Shown: piece by piece, positions 26,760 to 38,680 of the stretch
Layout of the letters: the number at the start of each line of letters is the position of its first letter
How positions within the stretch are numbered: position 1 is the first letter of the stretch
Origin: Patagioenas fasciata
Lineage: Eukaryota > Chordata > Aves > Columbiformes > Columbidae
Reading direction: 5' to 3'
Assembly: GCF_037038585.1 (NCBI RefSeq)
Contig: NC_092560.1
Coordinates: 58,831,049 to 58,895,048, forward strand
Length of the DNA stretch: 64,000 nt
Translations under genes and position numbers: made by a program
The notes under the pieces: generated by a model
What the model saw: only the letters and a program-made list of their open reading frames with translations
Told to the model about the DNA's origin: nothing
Databases searched by the model: none

Positions 26760-26800
26760 CATCCATGCATCCATCCATCCATGCATCCATCCATCCATCC
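26701..26800 (+). repeat. Compound tetranucleotide microsatellite (ATCT)n-(ATCC)n
   Basis: About 14 uninterrupted ATCT units run from 26701 to 26758. They pass without a break into ATCC units, interrupted twice by ATGC, to 26800. The pure ATCT block is long enough to be length-variable. The flanking sequence is unique-looking. Confidence 0.97.
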
Positions 26801-29800
26801 TTTCTGCTGAAATAAAACAGAAATAAAATAAAAGAGACATTCATCCTCACATATTCTTCGGATGGGTTAAGAAGCCTAAACTTAGGCTACTGGCCTCTCA
26901 TTCAAGGGAAAACAGAAAAACACTTTAACAAGAGTCAAAGGACCCTGTAAAGCATGCTTTGGACTTGCTCCCACAACTGAAATCTATACAGTTGCCACAC
27001 AGAACACCTAAATCATAATGAGCTTTTAAAAAACCTGACAATTGTGACCTCTTTTCCTGATCTGAGATTTAGTTTGACTGAGAGCTCTGTCAATGTCTTT
27101 GAAATTGTAATTCCCCTTTCCCTTCATGGACCAGCTACTTGCTGGTTTTTCTCGTCTTCAGGACTATGTGAAGGATGCTCAAAGGACAAATGCAGTCTAT
27201 TCGTAACCAAGAACTCTTCAAGATGGACTCAGAATATTCACACCCTTGCTTTCCTACATCTTTGGAGCTGTAATTGCATGTAGGATAGCTGAAATATACA
27301 CCGAAGTGACTGAGTTCACATGCTGTTGTTAGACCAGGACCCTGAAAACATGTAGGAAGAGTGGGAAATTGGGGACAGAGCTAATGTAAAGTTCCCACCC
27401 ATACAGTAAACTGCCTGAGTGGAAATGCATTTCTAAGTGTGCAAGCCCTTGGTTTTATTCAGTCCTACACCCTTGATTGCTATGCAGCTGACCTTCTCAG
27501 CTGCTCCCTAGCACATCTGCAGTGTTACTGGGTTTGTGTTGTTCAGATGATCATCACTAACTGGTTTTATTACTCATAAAATAGGTTTATAATCCAGCTG
27601 CCAAGACGTCAGCAAGAAAGGTGAGTGGACTTGGGGCTATGGCACTGACTCGGGAGGTGAGAAATCCAGTCTTGGTTCTTAGCTCTCCCGCAGGCATTTC
27701 TCTCTGACTTCTGGCAAACCATGATCTTCCTGTTCCACTTTCAAAGAATGGGGGAAGAGGGATCAGGATCCTAGCGCTATTTAGGTTATTGAGCTTTTCA
27801 GAAGAGACAGTATCTTCTGATGCATGTATACAAATACACAGAGACAAGGTAACATGTGAAGCCTTCAGAGGAAAAAGACCAAAGCGAACAAGGATCATAA
27901 GAATTGTAATGTATGAAGGTGTATGAAGGTGTATCACTAGTGACAAAGACGAAACTGAGCTTAATATGGATACACCTTTAATATTCTTGATGAAACCAAA
28001 GAACAGCTTGCTGACTGAGTTGGATTTACTGCAAGGGATAAGCCTTCCCACCTCCTCTATTATGGCATTGAGTATGTAATTTGCTTCTTAGGACATGACA
28101 GCATAGCAGTGGGTGACTGCATCTAGTGCTACAGGCTGAGGCATCATAATAATGCAACTGAAAATACAGGGTACAGCAACTGAAGTATACAGAAAATCAG
28201 AAAGCAGGTAGCAATCAAAGTTTGTCTAATGGGTGCATATTCAATAGAAAGCAAGATATTTTCAGTAGATGTACCTCTTGCTGCTCTTGGTAAAGTAATT
28301 GTATTGCTGTCCTGTTTGTATGGCTGATGCTTTTTTAATTTTTTTTTTTTTTATTCACCAGTAGAATATTAGTCTGCAAAGAAAACACAAAAGAGTGCCT
28401 ATTCTAGGCTTATTGCACTATAGTACTATTAATGGATTTTGTCTACAAAGAGCTTTTACTGGATGAAATTGCTTGAGTTCCATTTAAAATTAACGATTGC
28501 AGGCTCACCTTTGAGACCTTTCTTGGGCAAAGTTCATATTGAAATATAATTTTCCATGTGTAAGAACAGAAAAGGGGCAAAGGGACAAAATTATTACATG
28601 TTTATTTTGATAGTACCTTTACTGTAGATAAAGTAAAAAAAATAAGCCTCAGAGACTTGTTGCACATTAATATGAAAAAATGTTGCAGTGATAATAAGTG
28701 AGCTAAGTGGCTGTATGTGCTAATGTGCTAAACTGCATACGTGAAAAAGGCAGTGAATATTTGTGGATAATTGCAAGTGCAAAATCACAGCAGTAAATTT
28801 AATTATGGAGTTAAATTTTCTTTAAACCATGTTAGAATGTCAGATGTTAGGCATTGCTGCCCTGTGTGGCTGAGGTGCAATAAATACTGTTAGAAGCAAT
28901 AAAATCTCATACAGTGCATATTGTACAGGTGCTGCTCACTCTATAGATATTATAACTTAAACATCCATGATAGATGATAGTAAAATAGACAAGATTTTTA
29001 AAGTAAATCCCAGACATGAGAGTTTCTGAGTACAGATTGAAAGAAAATTCAAAGCTATTTGTATGAAGCACGCCCAGATATTACTATGAATGTGAGGATT
29101 ACCACTTGAGTAATAAAAAAGGAGCTTCGGCTGTGGTTTCTGACAAAAACTCATGTAAGGTGGACTTCAAATAAGAATCCTGACCAAACAAACCTTGGTG
29201 TTAGTGAGTAGTTCACTGACCAGATCTTACATCACTTTCCTTACATCTAAATTTTTGTCTTTTTCTTGAGTCTATGCATTTTTTGGCTGGTTTTCTGTCA
29301 CAGGAGATACGAAGCTTTTCCTGTTCCACTCAAGTTGTTTCCATTGCACTGAAAGAGGGAGATGTTTAAAAGCCTTGTTTATCTCCCAGAATATACTTGA
29401 TGACTGTAAGAATTCACTTGCTGGTAGGGTGTTCTTGGTCTGTTTGTTTGGGGTTTTGCTTGTTCATTTAAAATAGAATCCAGAACTAAAAATATCTTTA
29501 AAATATAATTAATTTATGAGTTATTGAAAACTGGGATTCGGAGCATAGATTCTCTCTTGGTTCAGGCAGGCTCCTATTTATAAAGCAGACTGCAAGTACT
29601 AGAAAATCCCTAACTCTACCTCATTAACCAATAAGAAGTTACAGGAGTTACGACTTCATTCAAGGTTAAAGTCATAGGAGTCTGCTTATGTTTTTGGATC
29701 AAAGGGTAAAAAATTTACTACCTTTTAATATTGCAATCTCTCCAAAGAGTATGCTTAAAAGCCAGGTTCCTTCCTTCCTTCTTGTAAATTTTCAGGTTGC

Positions 29801-30480
29801 CCAGATGTTTTTCTGGATGACACACAAGGGAACCAGAAGAGGCAACTGGGAATACACAATTTTCACACAAATTAAAGTAAAAACTCCTATAGTGTACTTT
29901 GGCAGGCAATGGGTGTGCTTCTTATAGTATCAGCTTCTAGACAGAGATTTTTACACTCCTCACTATCACCTGAAGAAATTTACATTATATGATACCAGAC
30001 CTGGGTAAGACAACAAAAGTTTGTTAAAAATCTAGATCTATGATTTTAATTAGCTTTATGAAAACTTCAGATATTTACATATAAGAACAAGTCTTTATAC
30101 AATAAAACAGCATTGAGAATAAGTGTTAGCAAAAGTCCTTCTTCATTTCAGTCTTTAACTGAACAACAGGACTGCTCAGTGTGTATAATTAGGTACAACA
30201 ACTTAAGTAGTATCTGGCTTACAGGGAAATTCAGCTAAGACAGAGTGTGACCACAGTCTGAAGAGTGAAAAACAAATAAGCGTGCTTTATCCAGGATTAC
30301 TGTAAGTATAGTTCGTGTAGAACCCATTATTTTCTCTCTTAACTATATATTATATACAATTTCCTGTAAATAATAACACAGAGTAGTGGCTAGTCATTGA
30401 TGGTTTGTATAAAATAAGGAGACTATGAAAGAAATAAGCATACTGCCTATTCTTAGTTTGTAATTATGTTATATTATAAA
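26801..30480. other. Intergenic desert between microsatellite and LTR
   Basis: Apart from the MIR-like fragment, no gene or known repeat is seen. The 154-codon open frame at 27587-28051 minus overlaps that MIR-like fragment, has no known domain and is probably not a gene. T-runs lie near 28328-28350, and a short tandem GTATGAAGGT pair near 27910. Confidence 0.6.
27640..27755 (+). mobile_element. MIR-like SINE fragment
   Basis: The order of blocks follows the MIR consensus as I remember it: a GGGAGGTGAGAAATCCAG block, TTGGTTCTTAGCTCT, CTCTGACTTCTGGCAAACCA, then CTGTTCCACTTTC leading to AATGGGGG. Each block is diverged. MIR copies are old and scarce in birds, so this assignment by eye is tentative. 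Confidence 0.4.
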
Positions 30481-30764
30481 GTGTATTGTTGGTAGTTAGG
30501 GTCTTGCATTTGGAAGATCTCGCGCTGTACCGGAAGATAGTGGCCCCTCCCCTGATAGGTGTAGTGTTTCGTGTGTTATCTAAGCAGATGGATGTGACGT
30601 TGTAAAACTCAAGGTATATATTGCTTTATTACCTACCAATAAATGCCATTTGCCGTCCACCACATTGGTGTCTGCGAGCTGATGGACCGAGCGACCTGAG
30701 GGTGGTTGCTGTGCCGTTCCTGAACCAGGACACCTATGTTGCAGGGTGAACCGCAACACTGTAT
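30481..30764 (+). mobile_element. Solo LTR, alpharetrovirus-like ERV
   Basis: A 272-base LTR spans 30487-30758, starting TGTTGG and ending GCAACA, which gives the TG...CA ends and a short inverted repeat. It is flanked by GTGTAT (30481-30486) and CTGTAT (30759-30764), a 6-base target duplication with one mismatch; 6 bases is usual for alpharetroviruses. Inside are a TATA-like TATATA at 30615-30620 and AATAAA at 30638-30643. Just after that, GCCATTTGCCGTCCACCACA and TTGGTGT strongly resemble the R/U5 region of avian leukosis-type LTRs. No tRNA primer-binding site, gag, pol or env follows, so it is a solo LTR left by recombination. Plus orientation. The exact family (EAV, ART-CH or another ERVK group) is not decided. 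Confidence 0.85.
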
Positions 30765-33700
30765 GGAATTGGTCTGATTCTTGAGTGTTTGCAAGTCTTA
30801 AGGCATATTTAGCGGTGCAGACGTCCTGCAGAAAGTTGGACAGGAGGGAGCCTTATCCTGACTGAAGTCTAGTCACATGTTTCCGCATCCTGGCTCCCAA
30901 AGCAGGTTAACAGAGCCTAAAAAGTGAGAAGCAGTGGTGAGGAATGCTGCAAGATGCCCTGATTCAAGGCAACTTGTTTGCATCCACCAACAGAACATTT
31001 TTTTTAGGGTTCCTTGCTCATATTTAAAATCAGCTCTTTGGTACCTCCATTGTCCCTTTGAATCCCTTTGGTTAGAAAATACCAAATGAATTTTTTAGGG
31101 TAGTAATACACTGTGTTTTTAAATACGGTGATTAATTGTGATCATCTCAGACAAAAGCAGTTAACACGGATCTTCCCTTGGCCGTAGTCAGGCCAAGTTT
31201 GCATTTAATGTAATTGTCAATTAACATTTCTAGTAATTTGGTACATTTTCCCAGTAAAAACAAGTCAATGACAGCAGAGCACACTGTTCTTTCTAGACTA
31301 AATCCTTCCCTGCCAGTGACCATCTTCTGTTCTCCAGGGCAAAGAAGCAGTTGTTTATTTGTTAAATGGCAGCAAGCCTTAGTCCCTGCCTTTGTACGAA
31401 CAAATCATTATAGATGTTTCACACCCTTAAAAAGTCTAAATGTCATAGTTAATATACTAGGGAGTTACAACAGGCTTTGCCTCTAGCTGTTTTCTACACC
31501 TAATTTTACACAGCGCACATAAGCAGAATTAAGTTATTTAAATAGCGTAATGCTGTACAGCTGGTTCAGTTAATAATGTCCTTAACTCTTGCTATGCCAT
31601 ATTTTTTCCCAAAAGACTATGTATGGTTTACCCTATTATTTTGCTTTGTTTGGGAGGGAAAGCAAAATTTCTCAAAAATGTTATTCTGCAGGGAGCAATA
31701 AAGAATAACATAAAAAATGTATATGCTGTTATATGTTCTAGCAGGCGATGAAGGCATCTTAAAACTGCTGTACAAATACCACCACCATCCAAATAGTTCT
31801 GCAAAAAGTAAGAATGGCAATAAAGACTTCCTTAACCTTCCTCCAAAAACCTGGGCAAAAAAAGGGGCTTGGTAACAAATAATTCAGTTCTCACTTGTGG
31901 AAATCAGCTGAAATCTTTGGAAGCTTTTCTCACCAGTACCAGTGGCAATAGGCAAGTTTAACTTCCAAAACCAGCCAAAGTAAACAACAGTATGTGACCT
32001 TGCTACCTGTTTTGCAATGTCTTGCTGGTTGGGGAGCTGTAGAGTGAGACCTGGCAACAACCTATCCACTTATTGTTGGCCACCCCTTCCCTGCCCTGTC
32101 TGTGCGGTCAGGTGAATGCTTCCTCTGGAGATGGTGGGACCTGAGAGCCCTTCAATGGGAGGAAGAAGAATGAAGAAGAGGCCTAAAAGTTTTAAGATGG
32201 GAGTGGACTGTGGAGGGAGGAGAGGCTACTGGGAAGTGGGAGAGGCAGAAGGACATGTCCTGTATCCTGTCATATGAAGGCATGAGGTCTAGTGAGTGTG
32301 GAGAGACTCCACAGAACTTCTCTCATCTTTGTCCTTCCTTCCTTTTTCTATAATCCCCTTCTTTTCCATAGACATGACTTTTCCCAGTCATCCTTCCCAT
32401 TAGAACACCCTAAACTCACTCCCAGTTCCTCTTCCTTGCAATCCATTCTAAGGAACAAGCTCCTCAAACACACTTGCTGAGGGCTGACACTTCTTCACCA
32501 CAGCAGAACCTGATATTGATTTTTTTCATTTATTGCTGATCAGTCTTGAGCTTCTGAGATTTTATTAAATCCTCTCTTTGGCTCCCTGCAAGTGGCTAGT
32601 CTGGCCTGACAGCTAAAATATTAGCTGTATTCCTACTAAGGAATTCTATAAGTCAATTGATTTAAAGAAGTGGAATCCCAGTATGTTATATCACATTTTA
32701 TCCAAATACCTATCTGCTGCCATTCTCCCATGTTTAAAGGATGAAGCTGTTATAATCTGTTCTCACTCTTGGACAGTGGCTTCTAGTCATTCTGGAACAG
32801 TGTTGCTGGAAGGATCTTCTGGGCAGGGAACAAGATACAGTAAAGAGAACTGTCAGTGTGACAGCATTTCAGGGTCAGCTGCCTGTCTCCCAGCAGCAGA
32901 TGTTTTGTTTTCTCTCATTAAAAAATCTTCCATGCAGAGCATAACAGTGTCACAGATCTTGTCATGCTATTTTAGCCTAAGTTCCAAGATAAAATACACA
33001 GACTACATGGTCAGCTTCAATGTGCAATCTTTTGATTGATGTGCTAGTTATGTGACATGTAATTCTATCACCTAATTTCCTCTCGCAGTTTAGTTTTGAT
33101 TGGATCAAAACATCTAAGCTAGTTCACTTGCTGGCTGTACATTTCCCGCTTGGCCATGGACAGGGTATACACCACCCGAGAGCACACAAATGACACAGTG
33201 TGACTCAGAACACTCAGGTTGTCCACATTCTGGACAGCCAGGAGTTCAAGAAACATATTTTTCCTTCAAGTCTGCCTAGCTGTAAAAATGAGGGCATAAG
33301 GCCAATGGAAAATCCAGTTCAACTACTGGGAAAACCTCTGAACAAAACTCTTTATGTGAAAATCAGATAGGCAGCGTCTTGCTCCTACAGAAAGCAGTGT
33401 TTTTGAGAACAAGAATCGGGTCTTCAAATCAAGCACCCGGATCTTTGTAAAGAGGGAGATAGGATCAGCTTTTCCTGAGACAGAAAGTCCACTTTCAAAA
33501 GAGAAGATGTTCTCATTATTGCTATAATACATTATGATTCTGCAGAAGATGCAAATACTGTTTATGTTTTTAAGTAACTTTCTGCCTGTGATTTCAGCAT
33601 GGGCAACCATGCTCATTATGAAGATAATCCATTTTGCAGGAGGATCCTTTCTCATTTCCACTCACATGATCAGAACAGTTTCTTAAAAAGCTGTGATATT

Positions 33701-33927
33701 AAATAAATAGCAAGATTTGACCTGTGGATTTCCAAGAGGAAGTTGAATTAAGAAAAAACTTAAAATTAAGAAGAACCTACTTACTACTCTACTTCTATAA
33801 ACATTTGAACTAAGGTCTTCTGAACTACTAAGTGAAGCACATACTCAAGGATCTGTTAAATAAACTTTTCTAAAGTGGTATATTTAACAGCCTGTTGTGT
33901 TTAAACTTAGTTACTCCTCATAACCGT

Positions 33928-33957
33928 AAAAACAAACAAACAAACAAACAAACAAAA
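33928..33957 (+). repeat. (CAAA)n simple repeat
   Basis: Six CAAA units in an A-rich tract. It could be a simple repeat or the tail of a decayed insertion, but no element body is recognisable beside it. Confidence 0.9.
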
Positions 33958-36591
33958 GTAAACTTGTTTTGAGATAAACTATTCCACCTTTCCCACTTAA
34001 GTGGTCCAGTACTGAAATCACTTTGTTTAAATAACAGCATTTGTAGAGTGGCCAGCAGTCCACCAAATCACTGTATGGAGAAAGCAATACAACAGGTCCC
34101 GAATACGTCCAGTGTTACATTTCATGCGTTAACATTCCAAGAGCAGTTTATGCAAAGGTGGCAGTGGTTATACAGATATTTAAGCGGAAGCTCCAGAACC
34201 TAGAAGGCACGGTGCTTCAAAAACATTTACATTACCTTCAGCTCACGTTGTTCCTACCATAGAGATCTCATTACGATTTGTGCATGTGAATTGCTTTTGG
34301 AAACCAAGGAGGCAGTTGACTGATTCAAAAACACAAGTTATTTACTTAGTAGCCACTGTACAGAGAGATCAGTGGAGCTCAAAAAGAAACAACAGCGTTA
34401 CACATATTTGTTTTCCTTCTTCCAGGCACATATTCCAGTGTAGCACTATTTAATTAAGTTTCCATCTTAAAAGTACATCTGCTGCCCTAGTGGGGGAGCA
34501 TGTGGTTGATTTATGTGGATTCTTTGGGTTTATCATTGCTTCATACTACAGAACTGTACCCACAGAAATGTCACAAAATGCCTCAGGAACAGTTAAAATT
34601 GAAACAAACCCTTTGGAGGGATGTGATTTGTTTCCAAGACTTCTAATTACCTTGTTGTTTTCACTTCATAGTATCTCCTTACTTAGTACATCTATTTTTC
34701 TTCTTTCTTACTACATCGATTTTTTTTTCCCCCTCAAGAATTAGTGCATTGGCGCTTATTTCCTGCTTTTCAACTAAGTGGGAACCCTTAAAATGATCTG
34801 CAGTTGATATAACCTTTTCCCTATTCCTTGTCTTCAAAAAGCGACTGAACCACAAGCCTTTCGCTAAACATGTCTGACTGACATAGGATTCTCTGTCTGG
34901 GCTGGCATTGTTCAACGTTTGTTATGATTTCTTGAGGCACTGATATCCATACTTCAGATTTGCTTCCAGAGTCTTATGCTCCGATATTACTTTTTAATTC
35001 TGTTTGAGCAGTGTGTTAATATACGTGCCTTATCGTTATGTACATACTTTAATTCATCAGGAATATGCAGCAAAGCATGCAAGCACAGCTTAGTGAGCTG
35101 GACTTTAGGATGTGCTTTAAAGAAAAAAAAGGAGCTCTTAAGGATAAGCTACATAGCAAAACGTAGGTTTAATTATAACTTGTGTTCACATGCCTGCATA
35201 GCTTAAATTAGCTAACATTAACAAAAGTAAAATAATTACTTCTGTGTGAACCTGTAACTCGAGTTCAAACTCTAAGGCACGTGTTACTACTCTGTCCTTT
35301 ATCTTAATGTACTACCTAGATCAGGATAAAACTTGGCGTCATTCCTACAATAAAGGTATAACCATACCAACTAATTATTTATTACTCATTTTGAATATTT
35401 ATTTAATCCTTTTTGCTAAAAGCCCTTTTGATTTTAATTTAAGATTCAGAAACAAGTTAAAAATGTAGAAAAACTTCAACCACTTACACTTTGTATCTGG
35501 TGTTCATTATTTCCAGAGAGAGCTGAAATAGTAATTTCTACTGACAGCTGCAATGCTTTGCTGAGCACATTTGCAATATATGCTATGTTTGGACTATAGG
35601 CAAAGTTTAGTTGTACAGGTGACCATTAAGGACAATATAAAGCTGAAGTATGTAAAATGGATTAATATGTAGAACACAAACACAAAATAAAAGACCATAA
35701 GCAAAATGTAATTTCTTTTGTTTCTGAATTATCTGTTCTTTCATTTGCTTTGAGACTTCATATTTCTTCTCACCAATTCCCACATGCCTTTATTGAATGT
35801 TGCATTTTTAGAGTGAAGAGAAGGATTGATGCTGGCAACAGCCAGACCCATGTTCCAGGTCTCAGCACAGCTGCACTGGAGGCACCACCTTCCTCTCATT
35901 TGGACAGGCAGACCTATAGGACAGCATTGTTAATCTCCAAACACAACAGAGGTATTATGAAGGTCGTAAGATATACTGTCCTTTACTAATGCAACAACAT
36001 TTTTTTCACATCTTCACAAGACTATGATTTGAGAAGTTTTGAAAACATGAAGACTCTTCTAAGACCAAATGAGAAGGTGGAAGGCTTTAAGAACTGGATC
36101 CAAATCCAGCTAATTTTATATAGAATATTATCTAATGCTTTTATGGGTAAATTTTGAACACAAGTATAATTCTGGCCTAACAGAGTTCCCATTATGTGGC
36201 CAAGAACAAAGGAAAAGTCTACAGATGAAAACATGTATTTGCATGTTAACACTAGAACAAAGACCACAGTATAACTGTATTGCTTCTATTTATTTATTCA
36301 GTAAAAGGCAAAGCAGTCTGAACATCAGACAAATATTTGAATATTCTGGTAACAATACTCACACTAGAAACAAATGTCTTACAAACTTGAATAGGAATTG
36401 TAGTCTTCATAAAATGTACCACAGTGAAGTCACAAAAATCCAAAGGTTCAGCTCATCCCAGGAAGGCAGATATTAAGTGGAATGGGACTAGATTTTTAGA
36501 TTTCTTAGTGTTTGCCTCCTCCTTGATTCTCAGCAGCGACATGAAGGTACAACTTCTAATCCATCTCTTGAAGGTAGTTCCAGTGCCCCAA

Positions 36592-36605
36592 GCAGTAGAG
36601 GGCAG
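36592..36605 (+). promoter_or_regulatory. CTCF-like motif in the HSPB3-ARL15 desert
   Basis: The site reads GCAGTAGAGGGCAG, agreeing with the CTCF core at 13 of 14 positions (G instead of C at the first). It has the same orientation as the sites at 7549 and 17394 and lies about 4.4 kb before the ARL15 CpG island. Motif evidence only. Confidence 0.4.
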
Positions 36606-38663
36606 ATCGCAAATGTACTTTCTTTCCCTCCTGCCTACATCTTCCCAACACCTTGCCATAGGAAAACACTATTCTCTACATTTCACAAAAAAGAAACCAA
36701 GCAGAGAAATGTCAAATGCTTTGTTAAGTGTATCTGAGAAGAAACCCTAAAGCCCTAAATCTAAGGCTTCCAAATTCCAGAGTTTCTCCCCCTGCGACAA
36801 AGGGACATTCCCTATCTGTTAGGACTAAGGCTCTTAACTACTGTTTTTATTGCTGTAGGACTATTTCATAACCTTCCAATAAAGAGTCATGAAATCAAAA
36901 ATGAGTCCACAGCACCACCAACTTTCATTAGTATGACATAGAAATGAAAAAATTTGTGATTTCCAGTCTGCTTAGCAATATAATCTATTGACTAATTAAA
37001 TTCCTTGATGCAAATCTTCTTGCATTACTTTACCAACAGTAAATTTTTGATGTACAAAATATAAAATCAACTTTAATATTACAATTACTTTATTCATATC
37101 CCATAGATTTAAATTAATCATTCATTAAAATTATACTAGCTTTGTACCAGTGTAACTACAGTCAGAAACTGGTTTCTATAATACCCTTACCATTAGTCTT
37201 TGCTTTTGGAGTGCCTGTTGTTATTTTGCCAGTAAGGTTACCTAAAGGGCAGACAAACATGTCAGGAAACAATAAAAGGGAGACCAGGAGAAAAATCCTT
37301 TCTAAAATCTGCTTGCTTGCTTTCATATCCATGTACTCTTTTTGTAGGAAAAATACCTAACCACAGCACACATAGCAATGGTAATGCCAAAAGGTAGGAA
37401 AGCATTAACGCACAAGGAGAGAAAAACAGAGTATTTTTGACTGAGAGGTCTTGCTTCTCCCATAGTGCTCAGTCACCTTTGTCTGTAGTATCTCTGCATG
37501 TTGACATTTGTCAGTATATCAGATAAGGAGTTGCAAATTTTATTTACTCAGGGCAGCTTCTCCCTTTTGCTGGTAACAGTTACAGGACTTTAACAGCAGG
37601 CTCAAAGTCACTTACTGAAATTACTGCTGGCTGCTCTTGGCCTCTACTTAATACTCTAACTCTCCTTATGAAAATCCCATTCTTTGATTTCTATGTCCAG
37701 TTCTTTTTCCATTTTTATGCCCTCTGGATCTTTCTACGAAATACGTCTCACCACAATTGGCCACACAAATTTACTGTTAAAATTTATACTTAGAAATCTG
37801 TTACTGTTAGACCATTCAAATATTTATTTTGCTACCACTTTTCCAGCTGCTGAACCTCAGAACTCCTCTACCCAGTCTTACTTATTTCCCAGCTTCTTGT
37901 TTGTTCTGCCAGAGAAGTCAGAGACTATTTTATCACCTTATTTGCCTTTTAGAACCAACAACAACTTATATCTTTTAAGACATTCAATTTTAAATTCCTA
38001 GCCATCGTAACATTTTGCAGCATTTGCATTACTACATGAGTACCATGAATCAAAGCAGTCCATATTTTTATGTGAGGCTTTTATCTACACATTTTATTAT
38101 TCCAGAATAAGTATATAGTATTAACATGTTCTAATGGTTTGCTTTCCAGCTGCCAAGACAGGGGTTTGTGTATGCTCTCTGTAACAACGCTGTACCATGG
38201 AAAACTGAATGTTGAAACATAACACAGTATGAGTAAGATAGTCTCTTACAGTACTTTTAGAGATATTGAATGCTTTATCTCTGAACTTCAATTAGAAGGG
38301 TATTTTTTTTTCTTCTGTAATTAAGCTTCTTAAACAGAGCTATCTGGGAACCTTTTATCAGTAAAAACTAAAGATTAGTAGAGCTACCTTCTCGCTAATA
38401 AACAAAAGTCAGTTGCCTTTCACCTAGATTGTCTCGATCACTAACCTACTGGTTGGTCCCTTTGCTTCAGGGCACCTTTTACAGAACATCCAGCAATCAG
38501 GTCAGCCAAACCATGATGTGGGAACACTGGTCATACTCTTCCTATGCACTGCCACTGAATTAATAGCACTGCTTTCTGCAGGCCTTCTATAAAAGAATTA
38601 TCTTTGCCAGAGTCTATTTAACTAATGAAACTGGAAGTTAAATTTGTAAGACTAAAAAGTATT

Positions 38664-38680
38664 AAAAAAAAAAAAAAAAA
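38664..38680 (+). repeat. A-run, 17 bases
   Basis: A pure homopolymer with no recognisable retroposed sequence next to it. Confidence 0.9.

Noticed and set aside
27587-28051. 154-codon minus-strand open frame
   Set aside because: It overlaps the MIR-like fragment and reads as random sequence.
30487-30758. Full endogenous retrovirus
   Set aside because: No primer-binding site, coding region or second LTR was found around the LTR, so only a solo LTR is supported.
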